Both the position numbers and the translations under genes were made by a program. A model generated the notes under the pieces. That model ran no database searches, was not told where the DNA came from, and worked only from the letters and a program-made list of their open reading frames with translations. From JAAEQG01 sp023133475 (lineage in GTDB: Bacteria; Planctomycetota; Phycisphaerae; UBA1845), in contig DAOVLE010000103.1 of assembly GCA_030631415.1 (NCBI GenBank), forward strand, positions 1-16,775: a stretch of DNA of 16,775 bases, given 5' to 3'. Shown here piece by piece: positions 7,297 through 14,966 of this stretch (positions are counted from its first letter, which is position 1; every line of letters begins with the position of its first letter).

Positions 7297-8391
7297 TTAT
7301 TCCATGAACCGGATGTGGCGGTTGACTCTTTCGACGATCCCGCTGTGTTTCTTTTGCGTCAGGCTTGGCACAAGCACGGAGACCGCCATGGGGAGCTTCC
7401 CGGGCTGGAACGTGTTGCAGTTCCGGCAGAACGGCTCCTCCAGGCTGCGACCCGCCAGATGCGACCTGCGGACCTCCCGGATTCGAGGCGAATTCCACAA
7501 CTCCTTCGCGGTTGCCTCTTGCATATTGCCAAACGACTTATCCGCCGCCCCGTAGCAACACGGGACAAACGACCCATCCGACTGAATCAGCGGTGTGCCA
7601 CGCCAAAGAAACAAACAAGGCTGCTTACTCGCCCGCTTGCGTTGCCCGGGGAAGGCCAGGGATTCGTCAAACTGAAGTTCATCCTTCTTGACGCGCACGG
7701 CGTCTACACCGGGGATGCTCCACATCCGGCGGAATGCTTGAACCTGGCTTCGAGTGTCGCTCAGCTCGAGCATTTGGAGGATAAGCCATGGTTTCCCGAG
7801 GCTGCGTTCCACCTTCCGCGCGGCGAACCGCCGCACATTGTTGAAAACCCGGTCGAAGTCCGCTCCGACGCGAATCTTTTCGTAGGTCTCCTTGTCCGCT
7901 CCGTCGAACGAAACGACGAGCACATCGAGCCGGCTGTCGAGCAGGTGCTCTTGCCACTTGTCCGTGAGAAACGTGCCGTTGGTGGATGCCCCGGTCGCAA
8001 TTCCCGCCTCGTGACACTCGGCGATCATCCGCATGAAGTGCTTGTTCATCATCGGTTCACCCAGGCCGGCTAACCAGATGAATGAGGCTGTCTCCCGGAT
8101 ACGATCCAGCGCCCGGTGGAACGTTGTCAGATCCATGTCACTGTTGCCCAGAGTGGTGCTGATCCGGCGTGGGCACATCGGGCACGAAAGATTGCAGCGG
8201 CTACTCACTTCGATGACGTACTCGAAGGGAACACCGCGAGCCTCCAAACGTGGTTGAAACACATCGTGCAACACTTTCAGGCGATGGTTGATGGTGCTGC
8301 CGAGGTGCCTGCCCGAGGTCGCTACCACCTCACGCCGACCCGCTGCAAGGGGGCCAATTGAAAAAGCAACATCTGTCTGTCTCCCGCTCAT
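7297..8391 (-). CDS. Radical SAM protein with SPASM domain
   Basis: This 364-aa enzyme carries the radical SAM motif at Cys66, Cys70 and Cys73 (RCNLSCPMCPRR), followed by GLGEPMMN and a TNG strand (STNGTFLT). The C-terminal SPASM part has Cys259, the pair Cys278-Cys279 (GSFVPCCYG), then FGN and Cys322/Cys325 (FCRNC). It would hold auxiliary [4Fe-4S] clusters as in anSME/MftC-type enzymes. Family members include peptide maturases and sugar- or alcohol-modifying dehydrogenase-like enzymes. No precursor peptide is seen nearby, so the substrate may be a glycan or small molecule. The start at 8391 has no good ribosome site; GGAGG lies about 35 nt upstream. An in-frame stop shortly before excludes a longer N-terminus. 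The gene is followed five nt later by a methyltransferase gene. Confidence 0.88.
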   Translation of the reverse strand: MSGRQTDVAFSIGPLAAGRREVVATSGRHLGSTINHRLKVLHDVFQPRLEARGVPFEYVIEVSSRCNLSCPMCPRRISTTLGNSDMDLTTFHRALDRIRETASFIWLAGLGEPMMNKHFMRMIAECHEAGIATGASTNGTFLTDKWQEHLLDSRLDVLVVSFDGADKETYEKIRVGADFDRVFNNVRRFAARKVERSLGKPWLILQMLELSDTRSQVQAFRRMWSIPGVDAVRVKKDELQFDESLAFPGQRKRASKQPCLFLWRGTPLIQSDGSFVPCCYGAADKSFGNMQEATAKELWNSPRIREVRRSHLAGRSLEEPFCRNCNTFQPGKLPMAVSVLVPSLTQKKHSGIVERVNRHIRFME

Positions 8392-8427
8392 TGTGTTCTG
8401 ATCATCCAGTTACCGGCGAAACCTCCT

Positions 8428-8542
8428 GTAGGGCGGGTTCTACCCGCCTTCTCGGCGTCCCGCGGCAGGTGGAACCCACCCTACGACGGTGTGGCGGGTG
8501 GAACCCGCCCTACGATGGCGTGGCGGGTGGAACCCGCCCTAC
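8428..8542. repeat. Family B array: one inverse and three direct copies
   Basis: Copies lie at 8428-8448 (forward), then 8464-8484, 8493-8513 and 8522-8542 (all inverse). The last three have a regular 29-bp period with 8-bp spacers. The last two 21-mers are identical and the 8464 copy differs by two bases. The array fills most of the gap between the radical SAM gene starting at 8391 and the methyltransferase, and runs into the 3' end of the methyltransferase coding sequence. Confidence 0.9.
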
Positions 8543-9364
8543 GACGCCACGCGGCCGGGCTTCGAAAACGATCATCTGCTCCACGCATAGCCAAGACCAA
8601 TCGCAGCACTCGTCAATCCATGCCAGCAAGCCGGAGATTTTCCGTTCCAAGGGATCACGCAATCCCTTCGACAGGAAATACTGAACCACGTTCAGCGCTA
8701 CCACCGACAAGAAAAAAGGCGCCGACGCGACATTCCGACGGCGCGATACTTCTAACCCGTGACTCCGGAGAACTTCCAGGTCCCTTCGCCCTCCGAAGGG
8801 GATTTCGTTGCGGGTGGCTGAGCTGGAATACAATGGCCGACGGGTTACGATGCGGATCAGCTCCTTGCCCCAAATGCACATCCTCAGTAACAGCCCGGAT
8901 ACCAACGTGCCGTTGCGGTCAAAGCAGCAGAGCTTTCCGCCAACTCGGAGAACGCGACGGATTTCACCAATCGCTTCGGGCAACCGTCCCTGGACAGCCA
9001 AGTGGTGAAACAATCCGTCGGCTATCACCACATCGAATGAATCCGTGTGGAAGGGCAGGTCTCCAGCCTCGGCACAACGCACGTAGCCCTCAAGCCCGTG
9101 CTGTCGGATCGCCGCTTCGATCATGGCTGGGGAGAAATCGACCCCCACCGCATCGACGCCCAAGGCCCGCAACCCCGCAACCGTCCCTCCCACTCCGCAA
9201 CCTAAGTCGAGGACCCTTTGGCCCGGGCGGAGAGCATAGAACGATGCCCGCCGGCTCGCCAAAACACGCATCAGCGGCGAACGCTCGTCACTCCGGTAAA
9301 ACGCCGCGTTGCGGTCCCAGTCTTCCCGTTCCATGCTCAGGATTTCATCCGGAGTCCTGTCCAT
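8510..9364 (-). CDS. Class I SAM-dependent methyltransferase with repeat-derived C-terminus
   Basis: This 284-aa protein has motif I VLDLGCGVG (51-59), VGVDFS at the end of strand 2, EAGDLPFHTDSFDVVIA and FHHLA. This is the Methyltransf_11 type fold. The mid-region (LLLRMCIWGKELIRIV and FFLSVVALNVVQYFL) is hydrophobic, suggesting membrane contact or a lipid-like acceptor. The ATG at 9364 shares its A with the upstream TGA (TGATG), so translation is probably coupled; no strong ribosome site is visible. The final 12 residues or so (VVGRVPPATPS and neighbours) are encoded by family B repeats, and the TAG stop (8510-8512) lies in the next copy. The original C-terminus has therefore probably been replaced. 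The acceptor is unknown; likely the same product as the adjacent radical SAM enzymes. Confidence 0.87.
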   Translation of the reverse strand: MDRTPDEILSMEREDWDRNAAFYRSDERSPLMRVLASRRASFYALRPGQRVLDLGCGVGGTVAGLRALGVDAVGVDFSPAMIEAAIRQHGLEGYVRCAEAGDLPFHTDSFDVVIADGLFHHLAVQGRLPEAIGEIRRVLRVGGKLCCFDRNGTLVSGLLLRMCIWGKELIRIVTRRPLYSSSATRNEIPFGGRRDLEVLRSHGLEVSRRRNVASAPFFLSVVALNVVQYFLSKGLRDPLERKISGLLAWIDECCDWSWLCVEQMIVFEARPRGVVGRVPPATPS

Positions 9365-10419
9365 CACCGCAACATCTTCAAATATGCCTTGGGGTGCATC
9401 AGGTTGCTGTTGGCTTGAAAGCACGAATGAGTGCAGTGGCATTTCTTGGCTCGGATTGCCCGGCGTAGCCGCTCAGCCTTGGGCGAACACCACGCGGCGC
9501 GGAATCCGTCTTCGAGCACGTTTCCGACCGGAGGCAGCAGTTCGCACAGCAGCACATCACCCTTGTAGTCCACCACACCCATTCCCACCCCGCCGACACA
9601 GTCAAATACCTGACGTTCCGTATCGAGGACCTGGAGACACTCATCGAAGAGATTGGCCTTCATGCGCTTGGCCAACCAGGATTTGACCCGTGACTCGGGG
9701 AGGTATCGGTCGTTCGCCAAGACCATCCGCCGATGCACACGCCCGAACGACTGTAGCTCCTCCAGCGGCGGCAACATGTCGCAATACTCGCTGGGGCCGC
9801 CACGCACCAGCTCGAAATTGTGGGCGGAGATGCCCGGCATATTCCCCTTTACCCAGTCGATGAGCCGAGGCAGGTCTTTAACGTTGTCCCGCATAATCGT
9901 AGTGGTCGCCTGGATACGAAAGCTCGAGCACTTCGCTTGCAACCGCACAAGCCGTGCATACGTTTGCAGGAGCTTGTCGAACCCACCCTTGACACCTCGG
10001 ATGGCATCGTGGCATTGCCGGGTCCCATCGAGGGAGAGCGATATCATCAGATCGAAGGAGCATGTATCGAGAATCTCCTCGACCACGGCGGCGATGCGAT
10101 CGACCAGTAAGCCGTTGGTCGGAATGGTGACGTTACTTACGTGGTTGTTGCGGTCGAAAACGCGGCATATCTCGACCAGGCCCTTCCTCAGAAACGGCTC
10201 CCCTCCACCAAGATACAACTGGCACAGTTCGGTGAGTTCGCGGCTTAGGCATTCGTAGTTTTCCAGTGTCATGATGTCCGGCGTCTGGTTCAGCTCGTCG
10301 GCGAAGAAGCAATGCGTGCACCGCGCGTTGCAGCGCGAGGTGACCAGCAGGATCAATGTCAGCGGCGTATCCACGGTGCGATGAAGCAGGCTGTGCTTGA
10401 TGTATGGGGCGAGTTTCAA
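9364..10419 (-). CDS. Radical SAM protein with SPASM/twitch-like C-terminus, TTG start
   Basis: This 351-aa enzyme has the cluster motif Cys30, Cys34, Cys37 (SRCNARCTHCFF) and then LGGGEPFLRKG, typical of the MoaA/PqqE branch. The C-terminal region has a conserved pattern of auxiliary-cluster cysteines (FDCVGGVG, VLLCELLPPVGNV, then CHCTHSC). I prefer TTG at 10419: AAGGAG lies eight nt upstream and TTG overlaps the previous stop as TTGA, the same 4-nt overlap style seen in tight operons. A GTG at 10467 in the same frame would add 16 residues inside the upstream gene. The family often oxidises peptides or modifies small molecules, and here the partners are glycosyltransferases and methyltransferases. 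Substrate unknown. Confidence 0.87.
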   Translation of the reverse strand: MKLAPYIKHSLLHRTVDTPLTLILLVTSRCNARCTHCFFADELNQTPDIMTLENYECLSRELTELCQLYLGGGEPFLRKGLVEICRVFDRNNHVSNVTIPTNGLLVDRIAAVVEEILDTCSFDLMISLSLDGTRQCHDAIRGVKGGFDKLLQTYARLVRLQAKCSSFRIQATTTIMRDNVKDLPRLIDWVKGNMPGISAHNFELVRGGPSEYCDMLPPLEELQSFGRVHRRMVLANDRYLPESRVKSWLAKRMKANLFDECLQVLDTERQVFDCVGGVGMGVVDYKGDVLLCELLPPVGNVLEDGFRAAWCSPKAERLRRAIRAKKCHCTHSCFQANSNLMHPKAYLKMLR

Positions 10420-11360
10420 CCGTTTCGCTCCTTCCGCCGGAGATATCGGAAGGTGGCCCAGCACCACACCAGCTTGTCACAGAAGATGAAGGGCAAATAG
10501 CAGGGTATGGGCTTTTCTCGCCACGTGTGCAACCAGATTTTCATGGTTATCGCAGTGGCGATGGCCGGTGCCAAAAACAGGTAGAAGTAGGGATTGGACG
10601 AGGCAAACCGCCCGTAGGTCGAATGTCGGCGGTGAGTCAAGTGCGCATCGACCTCACCGCGCAAACCCCATGCGTAAGCGCGACCGAGGGTGGAACGTAG
10701 TGTGGCCCGCCCGTGGTTGTGGTGCACGATGCACTCCGGGCGGAATAGGGTTTTGAACCCTTTCGCCTGCATGCGTAAACCGAGGTCCTCGTCCTCGCCT
10801 GTTTTGATGGACTCGTCAAAACCACCCAACTCCTCGAACAACGATCTTCGGATACCGAAAGCACAACCGCAGGCGAACGTGCGCTCGGCGGCTTTGCTTT
10901 GCATCGACGGGTAGTACCGCGCGTAGTCGTGGCAACGGGCGAAGAAACGGCTCGAACCTCCGACGATCCGGGCAGCCACTTCGCCGGCTTCGGGATGCTT
11001 CTCGAAAACCGCCACGGTCCGCTCGATCCAGTTCCGGTCCACCTCACAGTCGTCGTCCACGAACAGCAGATAGTCGCCGCCGGCTATCGAAGCCCCAAGG
11101 TTTCGGGTGGCTGCCGCGCTGGATCGGTCGTGCCGAACGTGTTTGATTGGGGCCGTCGCATCTCTACGGGTTTCGTCGATGATGGTTTTCGTCTGGTCGT
11201 CTCCGCCATCCTGGGCAACGATGACATCGAATGCGCCCGCCGGGTAAGCTTGGGCCGCCAACGTCTTCAGTAGGCACCGCAGGCCTTCGGGGCGATCGTG
11301 TGTCGGCACCACGACGCTCACTCGGGGATAATCAGTGTGACAATGTTTCACGGTTGTCAT
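10416..11360 (-). CDS. Family 2 glycosyltransferase (GT-A) with C-terminal membrane segment
   Basis: This 314-aa protein starts with the GT2 nucleotide-binding fold (YPRVSVVVPTHDR, about 11-23). The metal-binding DxD is in LLFVDDDCEV (101-104). CGCAFGIRRSLFEELGGFDE follows, and the catalytic acidic stretch is GEDEDLGLR. The C-terminus has a hydrophobic stretch (PYFYLFLAPAIATAITM) and a second one near LVWCWATF, so it is probably membrane-attached on the cytoplasmic face, where it would transfer a sugar from a nucleotide donor. The ATG at 11360 is chosen because family similarity begins there; the reading frame continues upstream only through family D repeat sequence. Codons 1-15 of this gene are duplicated at 11534-11577. 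The stop overlaps the next gene by 4 nt. Confidence 0.9.
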   Translation of the reverse strand: MTTVKHCHTDYPRVSVVVPTHDRPEGLRCLLKTLAAQAYPAGAFDVIVAQDGGDDQTKTIIDETRRDATAPIKHVRHDRSSAAATRNLGASIAGGDYLLFVDDDCEVDRNWIERTVAVFEKHPEAGEVAARIVGGSSRFFARCHDYARYYPSMQSKAAERTFACGCAFGIRRSLFEELGGFDESIKTGEDEDLGLRMQAKGFKTLFRPECIVHHNHGRATLRSTLGRAYAWGLRGEVDAHLTHRRHSTYGRFASSNPYFYLFLAPAIATAITMKIWLHTWREKPIPCYLPFIFCDKLVWCWATFRYLRRKERNG

Positions 11361-11533
11361 TGCCTGGTTTGGGTGCCCCATCCCGTTTCGCCGGCCCGAA
11401 GGGCCGGCGAACGGGGTGGGGGACGGGCCAGGTGCTTTTTTGTTGGACAAGGCACTTTCTCCGTTTGAGTCAGTCCCCCACCCCGTCCGGATGCCTGCTA
11501 CGCAGGTATCCGGAACGGGGTGGGGCACCCATA
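11317..11533. repeat. 217-bp tandem duplication, copy 1 (gene-proximal)
   Basis: This copy contains the first 15 codons of the GT2 gene (11317-11360) and its upstream family D sequence. Two hairpins are visible. The first has arms 11376-11397 and 11401-11421 around GAA. The second has arms 11476-11498 and 11502-11525. The next copy is offset by exactly 217 bp. Confidence 0.95.
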
Positions 11534-11759
11534 CTCACTCGGGGATAATCAGTGTGACAATGTTTCACGGTTGTCATTGCCTGGTCTGGGTGCCCCATCC
11601 CGTTTCGCCAGCCCGAAGGGCCGGCGAACGGGGTGGGGGACGGGCCAGGTGCTTTTTTGTTGGACAAGGCACTTTCTCCGTTTGAGTCAGTCCCCCACCC
11701 CGTCCGGATGCCTGCTGCGCAGGTATCCGGAACGGGGTGGGGCACCCATCACTCATGGG
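11361..11759. other. Repeat-filled intergenic gap
   Basis: This gap between the cobalamin radical SAM gene and the GT2 gene is accounted for almost entirely by the 217-bp tandem duplication. No independent gene is supported. A T-run (TTTTTT near 11435 and 11652) occurs on the plus strand only and about 14 nt after a hairpin, so it is not a good terminator for the minus-strand operon. Confidence 0.7.
11534..11750. repeat. 217-bp tandem duplication, copy 2 with a 15-codon gene fragment
   Basis: It matches 11317-11533 with three substitutions that I can see: GTTTGG to GTCTGG, GCCGGCC to GCCAGCC, and CTACGC to CTGCGC. It carries a duplicate start codon (11575-11577) and the first 15 codons of the GT2 gene on the minus strand. 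These run directly into copy 1 of the repeat and do not give a full protein. The hairpins are repeated at about 11593-11638 and 11693-11742. Confidence 0.95.
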
Positions 11760-11785
11760 CTAGGCCCGGCATTTATGCCGGGTGA
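11759..11785. repeat. Family C palindromic repeat at the 3' end of a radical SAM gene
   Basis: The 27-bp sequence has the palindromic core CCCGGCATTTATGCCGGG, flanked by GCTAGG and TGA. It is identical to 16732-16758. On the minus strand it encodes the last residues (TRHKCRA) and the TAG stop of the gene at 11760-13394. Confidence 0.9.
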
Positions 11786-13394
11786 AACGGAGGGTTCGCA
11801 AGAATGCCCTCAACCCGCGCACTCGCCGGGCCAAACCGTGGGCAATCAACATCTCGAGGTTCGTCTTCGGCTTGTTGCACAGCACCGCCACCACTCGTTG
11901 ACACATGTGCCACGGTCGCAAGGGATAGTAAGCGGCGAAGAACAACAGATACGCGATAACAACAAACCACCGAACCTGGCAGTCACTCCAACGCGAGTGC
12001 CGGCTCTGTCTGTGGCAACGAATATTCGCGAAAGTGCGATCCAGACCCAGGAAGTATTCGTCGCTGTACTCGATGAGACCGCGCTCCAGGTAGCGGCGGT
12101 GGTACTCGGAGCCGGGATAACACGTAAACCTGCTACAAGTGACCGTATCATACCGGGCAAGGGCCAGCCTGATGATGAACACGTAGGTCTGGAGCAAGTC
12201 GCGGAAACTCTCTTGGGGGCTGCCAATGATTATGTAGGCGTTGAGGGTCAAGTCGATGTGATTGCGGCGAACAATCCTTCCGAGTTCGAGGAACTGGGCA
12301 GGGTCAGCCTGCTTCCGCATCGATGCCAATACCCGCTTTGAACCGCTTTCCGGAGCGAAGGTCAGCGATCGGCAGCCGCCGGCGCTGAGTTTGGCGAACA
12401 ACTTTTCATCAAAGGTTTCGCTACGTGTGCCGCTGGGGAGTGTCCAGGTGATCCCCAGGTCTCGCGAGCATATCTCGTCAGCCACACGCATTATCCAGCG
12501 GTGGCTGACCCCGAAGGTGAGGTCTTGAAACTGGAACTCGGTGGCGCCGTAGCGATCCATGTAGAATTCCATTTCATCGACGATGTCTTGAGGGCTGCGC
12601 ATGTAGAAACGCGTAGTCCACATCTGCGCACTGGAGCAGAATCGGCAGCGATAAGGGCATCCGCGCGTCCCCAGCATCGTCATCACACGTCGATCGCTAT
12701 GGTCGTGGGCGCGCTTGGCTTTCATATAGTTCTGAATGGGAAACAGGTCCCAAGCCGGCCATGGAATCGAATCCAGATCGCGGCGGCGTTGCCGGGCGGG
12801 GTTGCGAATAAAGGGCGACGGATGCTTCGTTTGCGATGGCGCGTTCATTCCGTCATCCTTGCCGGTCTCGGTTTGGGATACGTTTCGGTTCGAGCGATAG
12901 GCCAATCCGGCAATGCCCTGGAGCTTCTTTTCCCCCGGTCGAGCCAACGTGTCCAGTAACTCGATCAGGGTGTCCTCGCCCTCGCCAATGACAGCGTAGT
13001 CAATCGGCGCGCTCTCGAAGACGTGCGCCGTCGCGGCGGTCACGTGCTCACCGCCAACCACAATGGGCGTCGAAGGGAACGCTTCTCGCAGGGCAGCCAA
13101 TAACCGTCGGGCCAACGGCCACTGGACGGAAAACATCGCGCTTAGCCCAATAACATCGGTTTGAGGATCGACGCGTTGCACGATCTCCTTGATCGACAAC
13201 CCGTTGATATGGCATCCCCGAATGAACGGGTGAAAGGAGTGCAACGCTTCGCCTAAGCCGTCGATAACGGTAACCTTGTGCCCCGCGCTGCGAACACTGG
13301 CAGCCAGATAGGCAATACCTATAGGAGGAACCTGAGGGTACTGCCAATTCCTGTCCGCAACGGTCATCGGTGGTGATATCAGACAGAGATTCAT
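11760..13394 (-). CDS. Cobalamin-domain (B12-binding) radical SAM protein
   Basis: This 544-aa protein has a B12-binding domain (about 1-155; MNLCLISPPM, VPPIGIAYLAASVR, IVVGGEHVTA, VIGEGEDTL), a variable polar linker (170-205) and a radical SAM domain (about 235-440). The cluster motif is Cys246, Cys250, Cys253 (TRGCPYRCRFCSSAQ). The FCSSAQ context is shared with the enzyme at 3725-5134, so these two are closer to each other than to the one at 5152-6543. No DxHxxG motif is seen. A hydrophobic stretch near the C-terminus (WFVVIAYLLFFAAYYPL, about 485-505) suggests membrane attachment. AATAGGA, overlapping the previous stop codon, gives the ribosome site four nt before ATG 13394. The last seven codons come from a family C repeat. 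A methylase or cyclase-type reaction on a membrane-linked intermediate is plausible but unproven. Confidence 0.9.
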   Translation of the reverse strand: MNLCLISPPMTVADRNWQYPQVPPIGIAYLAASVRSAGHKVTVIDGLGEALHSFHPFIRGCHINGLSIKEIVQRVDPQTDVIGLSAMFSVQWPLARRLLAALREAFPSTPIVVGGEHVTAATAHVFESAPIDYAVIGEGEDTLIELLDTLARPGEKKLQGIAGLAYRSNRNVSQTETGKDDGMNAPSQTKHPSPFIRNPARQRRRDLDSIPWPAWDLFPIQNYMKAKRAHDHSDRRVMTMLGTRGCPYRCRFCSSAQMWTTRFYMRSPQDIVDEMEFYMDRYGATEFQFQDLTFGVSHRWIMRVADEICSRDLGITWTLPSGTRSETFDEKLFAKLSAGGCRSLTFAPESGSKRVLASMRKQADPAQFLELGRIVRRNHIDLTLNAYIIIGSPQESFRDLLQTYVFIIRLALARYDTVTCSRFTCYPGSEYHRRYLERGLIEYSDEYFLGLDRTFANIRCHRQSRHSRWSDCQVRWFVVIAYLLFFAAYYPLRPWHMCQRVVAVLCNKPKTNLEMLIAHGLARRVRGLRAFLRTLRFTRHKCRA

Positions 13395-13400
13395 GTGATC

Positions 13401-14966
13401 CTATTCCCCCGGCATACCCCGTGCGGGTGCCCCGGCGAGCACGGGGTTCTTCTCCGACCGCTCGATCAGGTAGGTGGCTACATCGTTAAAACGATACTCA
13501 TCGCGAATGTGATAGTGCTCTTTAATATGTTCCATCCATGGGCCTGTTTCAGCCGGCCGGCGGAGCATGAACACGAACCACACTCGCGGATGTTCCGCGA
13601 TCCACGCATCGAAGCGATCGGTGAACAATGCGAGGTTGTCGCGGCTTTCCCACGGCTGCAACCGAACCGGGTGGCCTGTGTCTTGCCAATAGAACCCGTA
13701 GGCATATCGGGTTTCGTAGTGGATGAAGATGGCATCATCTGGTTCAAGATGTTCCACCGTGTACTCAAACACGGGGCGCAGGTGCTCCTGCGGTGGCGGA
13801 GCGAATAGCGTGCTCTTGACCGCCCGGGCTCCGGGAATCCCAACGCACACCACTACCAGCATCACCATCGCCGGGGACACGCTCAGCTTGCTCGCGAGGT
13901 GACGCAGGCCGCAGCCGAGCGAGACGCACACGAGTGGAACCAGAAACGTCATCGTGTGGAAGCACCCGTAAGGCCATAGCTTCATCGACCCCGCCAGCAC
14001 CGTGAACGCCAAAATGCATAGGGTGGCGATGCAGAAAGAACGCATTCTCCGCCATAATGGAGGAAGGGACGCGGCGGCGAGCACGAGTTCGAATCCGCCG
14101 ATGAGCGTGTCCAAGGGCGCCCAAACCCCACCAACACCCAAAACATATCGCAGCATCCCATGGCTCTTTATCACAAACCACTTCGCCAATGCTGCTATGT
14201 CGTAGTCGACAGGCCATGCCCCACCACAAACACCGTATTGGTGCGATGCTCCGTCACGGTTGTACGCTCCTGAAAACCAGAGAAACGCAAGTGCGGCGAC
14301 CAGCGCTACAACCACAGCCACTCCGGATACTTGAATGAGCCTGTGGAGACGCTCGGTGCGGCCCTTTAACGCCGCGTATCCCAGCAGCATCGCCCACGAA
14401 GCCGCCACCAGCGACCCCGTGTAAGTCAGACTGATGCTCAGAATGGCGCATAATAAGAATCCCAGCAATCGGCGTCGCGACAACGTTCGGCACGCCTCGA
14501 AACCCGCCCAGGTCACCACCACGCACATCAGGGCTTCGATGCTGAATTCCTTAACTATCCTGGAGAGGGCCACCAACTCCGGATGGCAGGCCGCCACGGC
14601 AGCCACACAGATCCCTGACCAGGTGTCGGCGCACTTCCGCACAAACAGGAACAGCACCACAACACACGCGAATCCTGCCGCGGCGCTCGGCAGACGCATC
14701 GCGAATTCGCTTCTGCCGAAAGCGTGCCGCACAGCCCACAGGATGGAGTACTGAAGCGGTGGAAACCAGCGCATCTCGTCCAGCGATGCCGACCAGGCGG
14801 CACTGGCACGACCAGCCTCATCGTGCCTCAAGCTAGTGTCACCCAGGTGTGCCGCGCGAACCACAAACGCGAACACTACGATCAACGCCAGCGCCCAGCA
14901 CCAATGTCGCACGCGAGAGTGGATCAGGGCCTCCGGCAAACTGTTGCTGGAAAGCGTTCTAGTCAT
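13401..14966 (-). CDS. Multispanning GT39/ArnT-like (GT-C fold) glycosyltransferase
   Basis: This 521-aa membrane protein has about ten hydrophobic segments (for example WCWALALIVVFAFVV at 22-36 and GFACVVVLFLFV). The first extracytoplasmic loop carries an acidic pair in TSLRHDEAGRA (D49, E50), followed by FPPLQYSILWAV. This is the arrangement of PMT/ArnT-type GT-C enzymes, which use polyprenyl-phosphate sugars as donors on the outer face of the membrane. The C-terminal about 130 residues are soluble and presumably periplasmic. The ATG at 14966 has only a weak ribosome site, and the gap to the upstream GT2 gene holds a family A repeat. The stop lies 6 nt before the next gene. It would place a sugar on a lipid- or glycan-linked acceptor; the acceptor is unknown. 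Confidence 0.82.
   Translation of the reverse strand: MTRTLSSNSLPEALIHSRVRHWCWALALIVVFAFVVRAAHLGDTSLRHDEAGRASAAWSASLDEMRWFPPLQYSILWAVRHAFGRSEFAMRLPSAAAGFACVVVLFLFVRKCADTWSGICVAAVAACHPELVALSRIVKEFSIEALMCVVVTWAGFEACRTLSRRRLLGFLLCAILSISLTYTGSLVAASWAMLLGYAALKGRTERLHRLIQVSGVAVVVALVAALAFLWFSGAYNRDGASHQYGVCGGAWPVDYDIAALAKWFVIKSHGMLRYVLGVGGVWAPLDTLIGGFELVLAAASLPPLWRRMRSFCIATLCILAFTVLAGSMKLWPYGCFHTMTFLVPLVCVSLGCGLRHLASKLSVSPAMVMLVVVCVGIPGARAVKSTLFAPPPQEHLRPVFEYTVEHLEPDDAIFIHYETRYAYGFYWQDTGHPVRLQPWESRDNLALFTDRFDAWIAEHPRVWFVFMLRRPAETGPWMEHIKEHYHIRDEYRFNDVATYLIERSEKNPVLAGAPARGMPGE

Noticed and set aside
8464..8542. CRISPR-like array (29-bp period)
   Set aside because: The spacers are only 8 bp and similar to each other, the repeats are palindromic copies of a dispersed family, and no cas gene is present.
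11376..11440. Hairpin followed by TTTTTT as an intrinsic terminator
   Set aside because: The T-run is about 14 nt after the stem and on the plus strand, where no gene ends. The operon is on the minus strand, where the hairpin has no T-tract after it.
11577..11745. Second glycosyltransferase start (duplicate ATG and 15 codons)
   Set aside because: The frame leaves the glycosyltransferase sequence after codon 15 and enters repeat DNA, so it is a duplicated fragment and not a gene.
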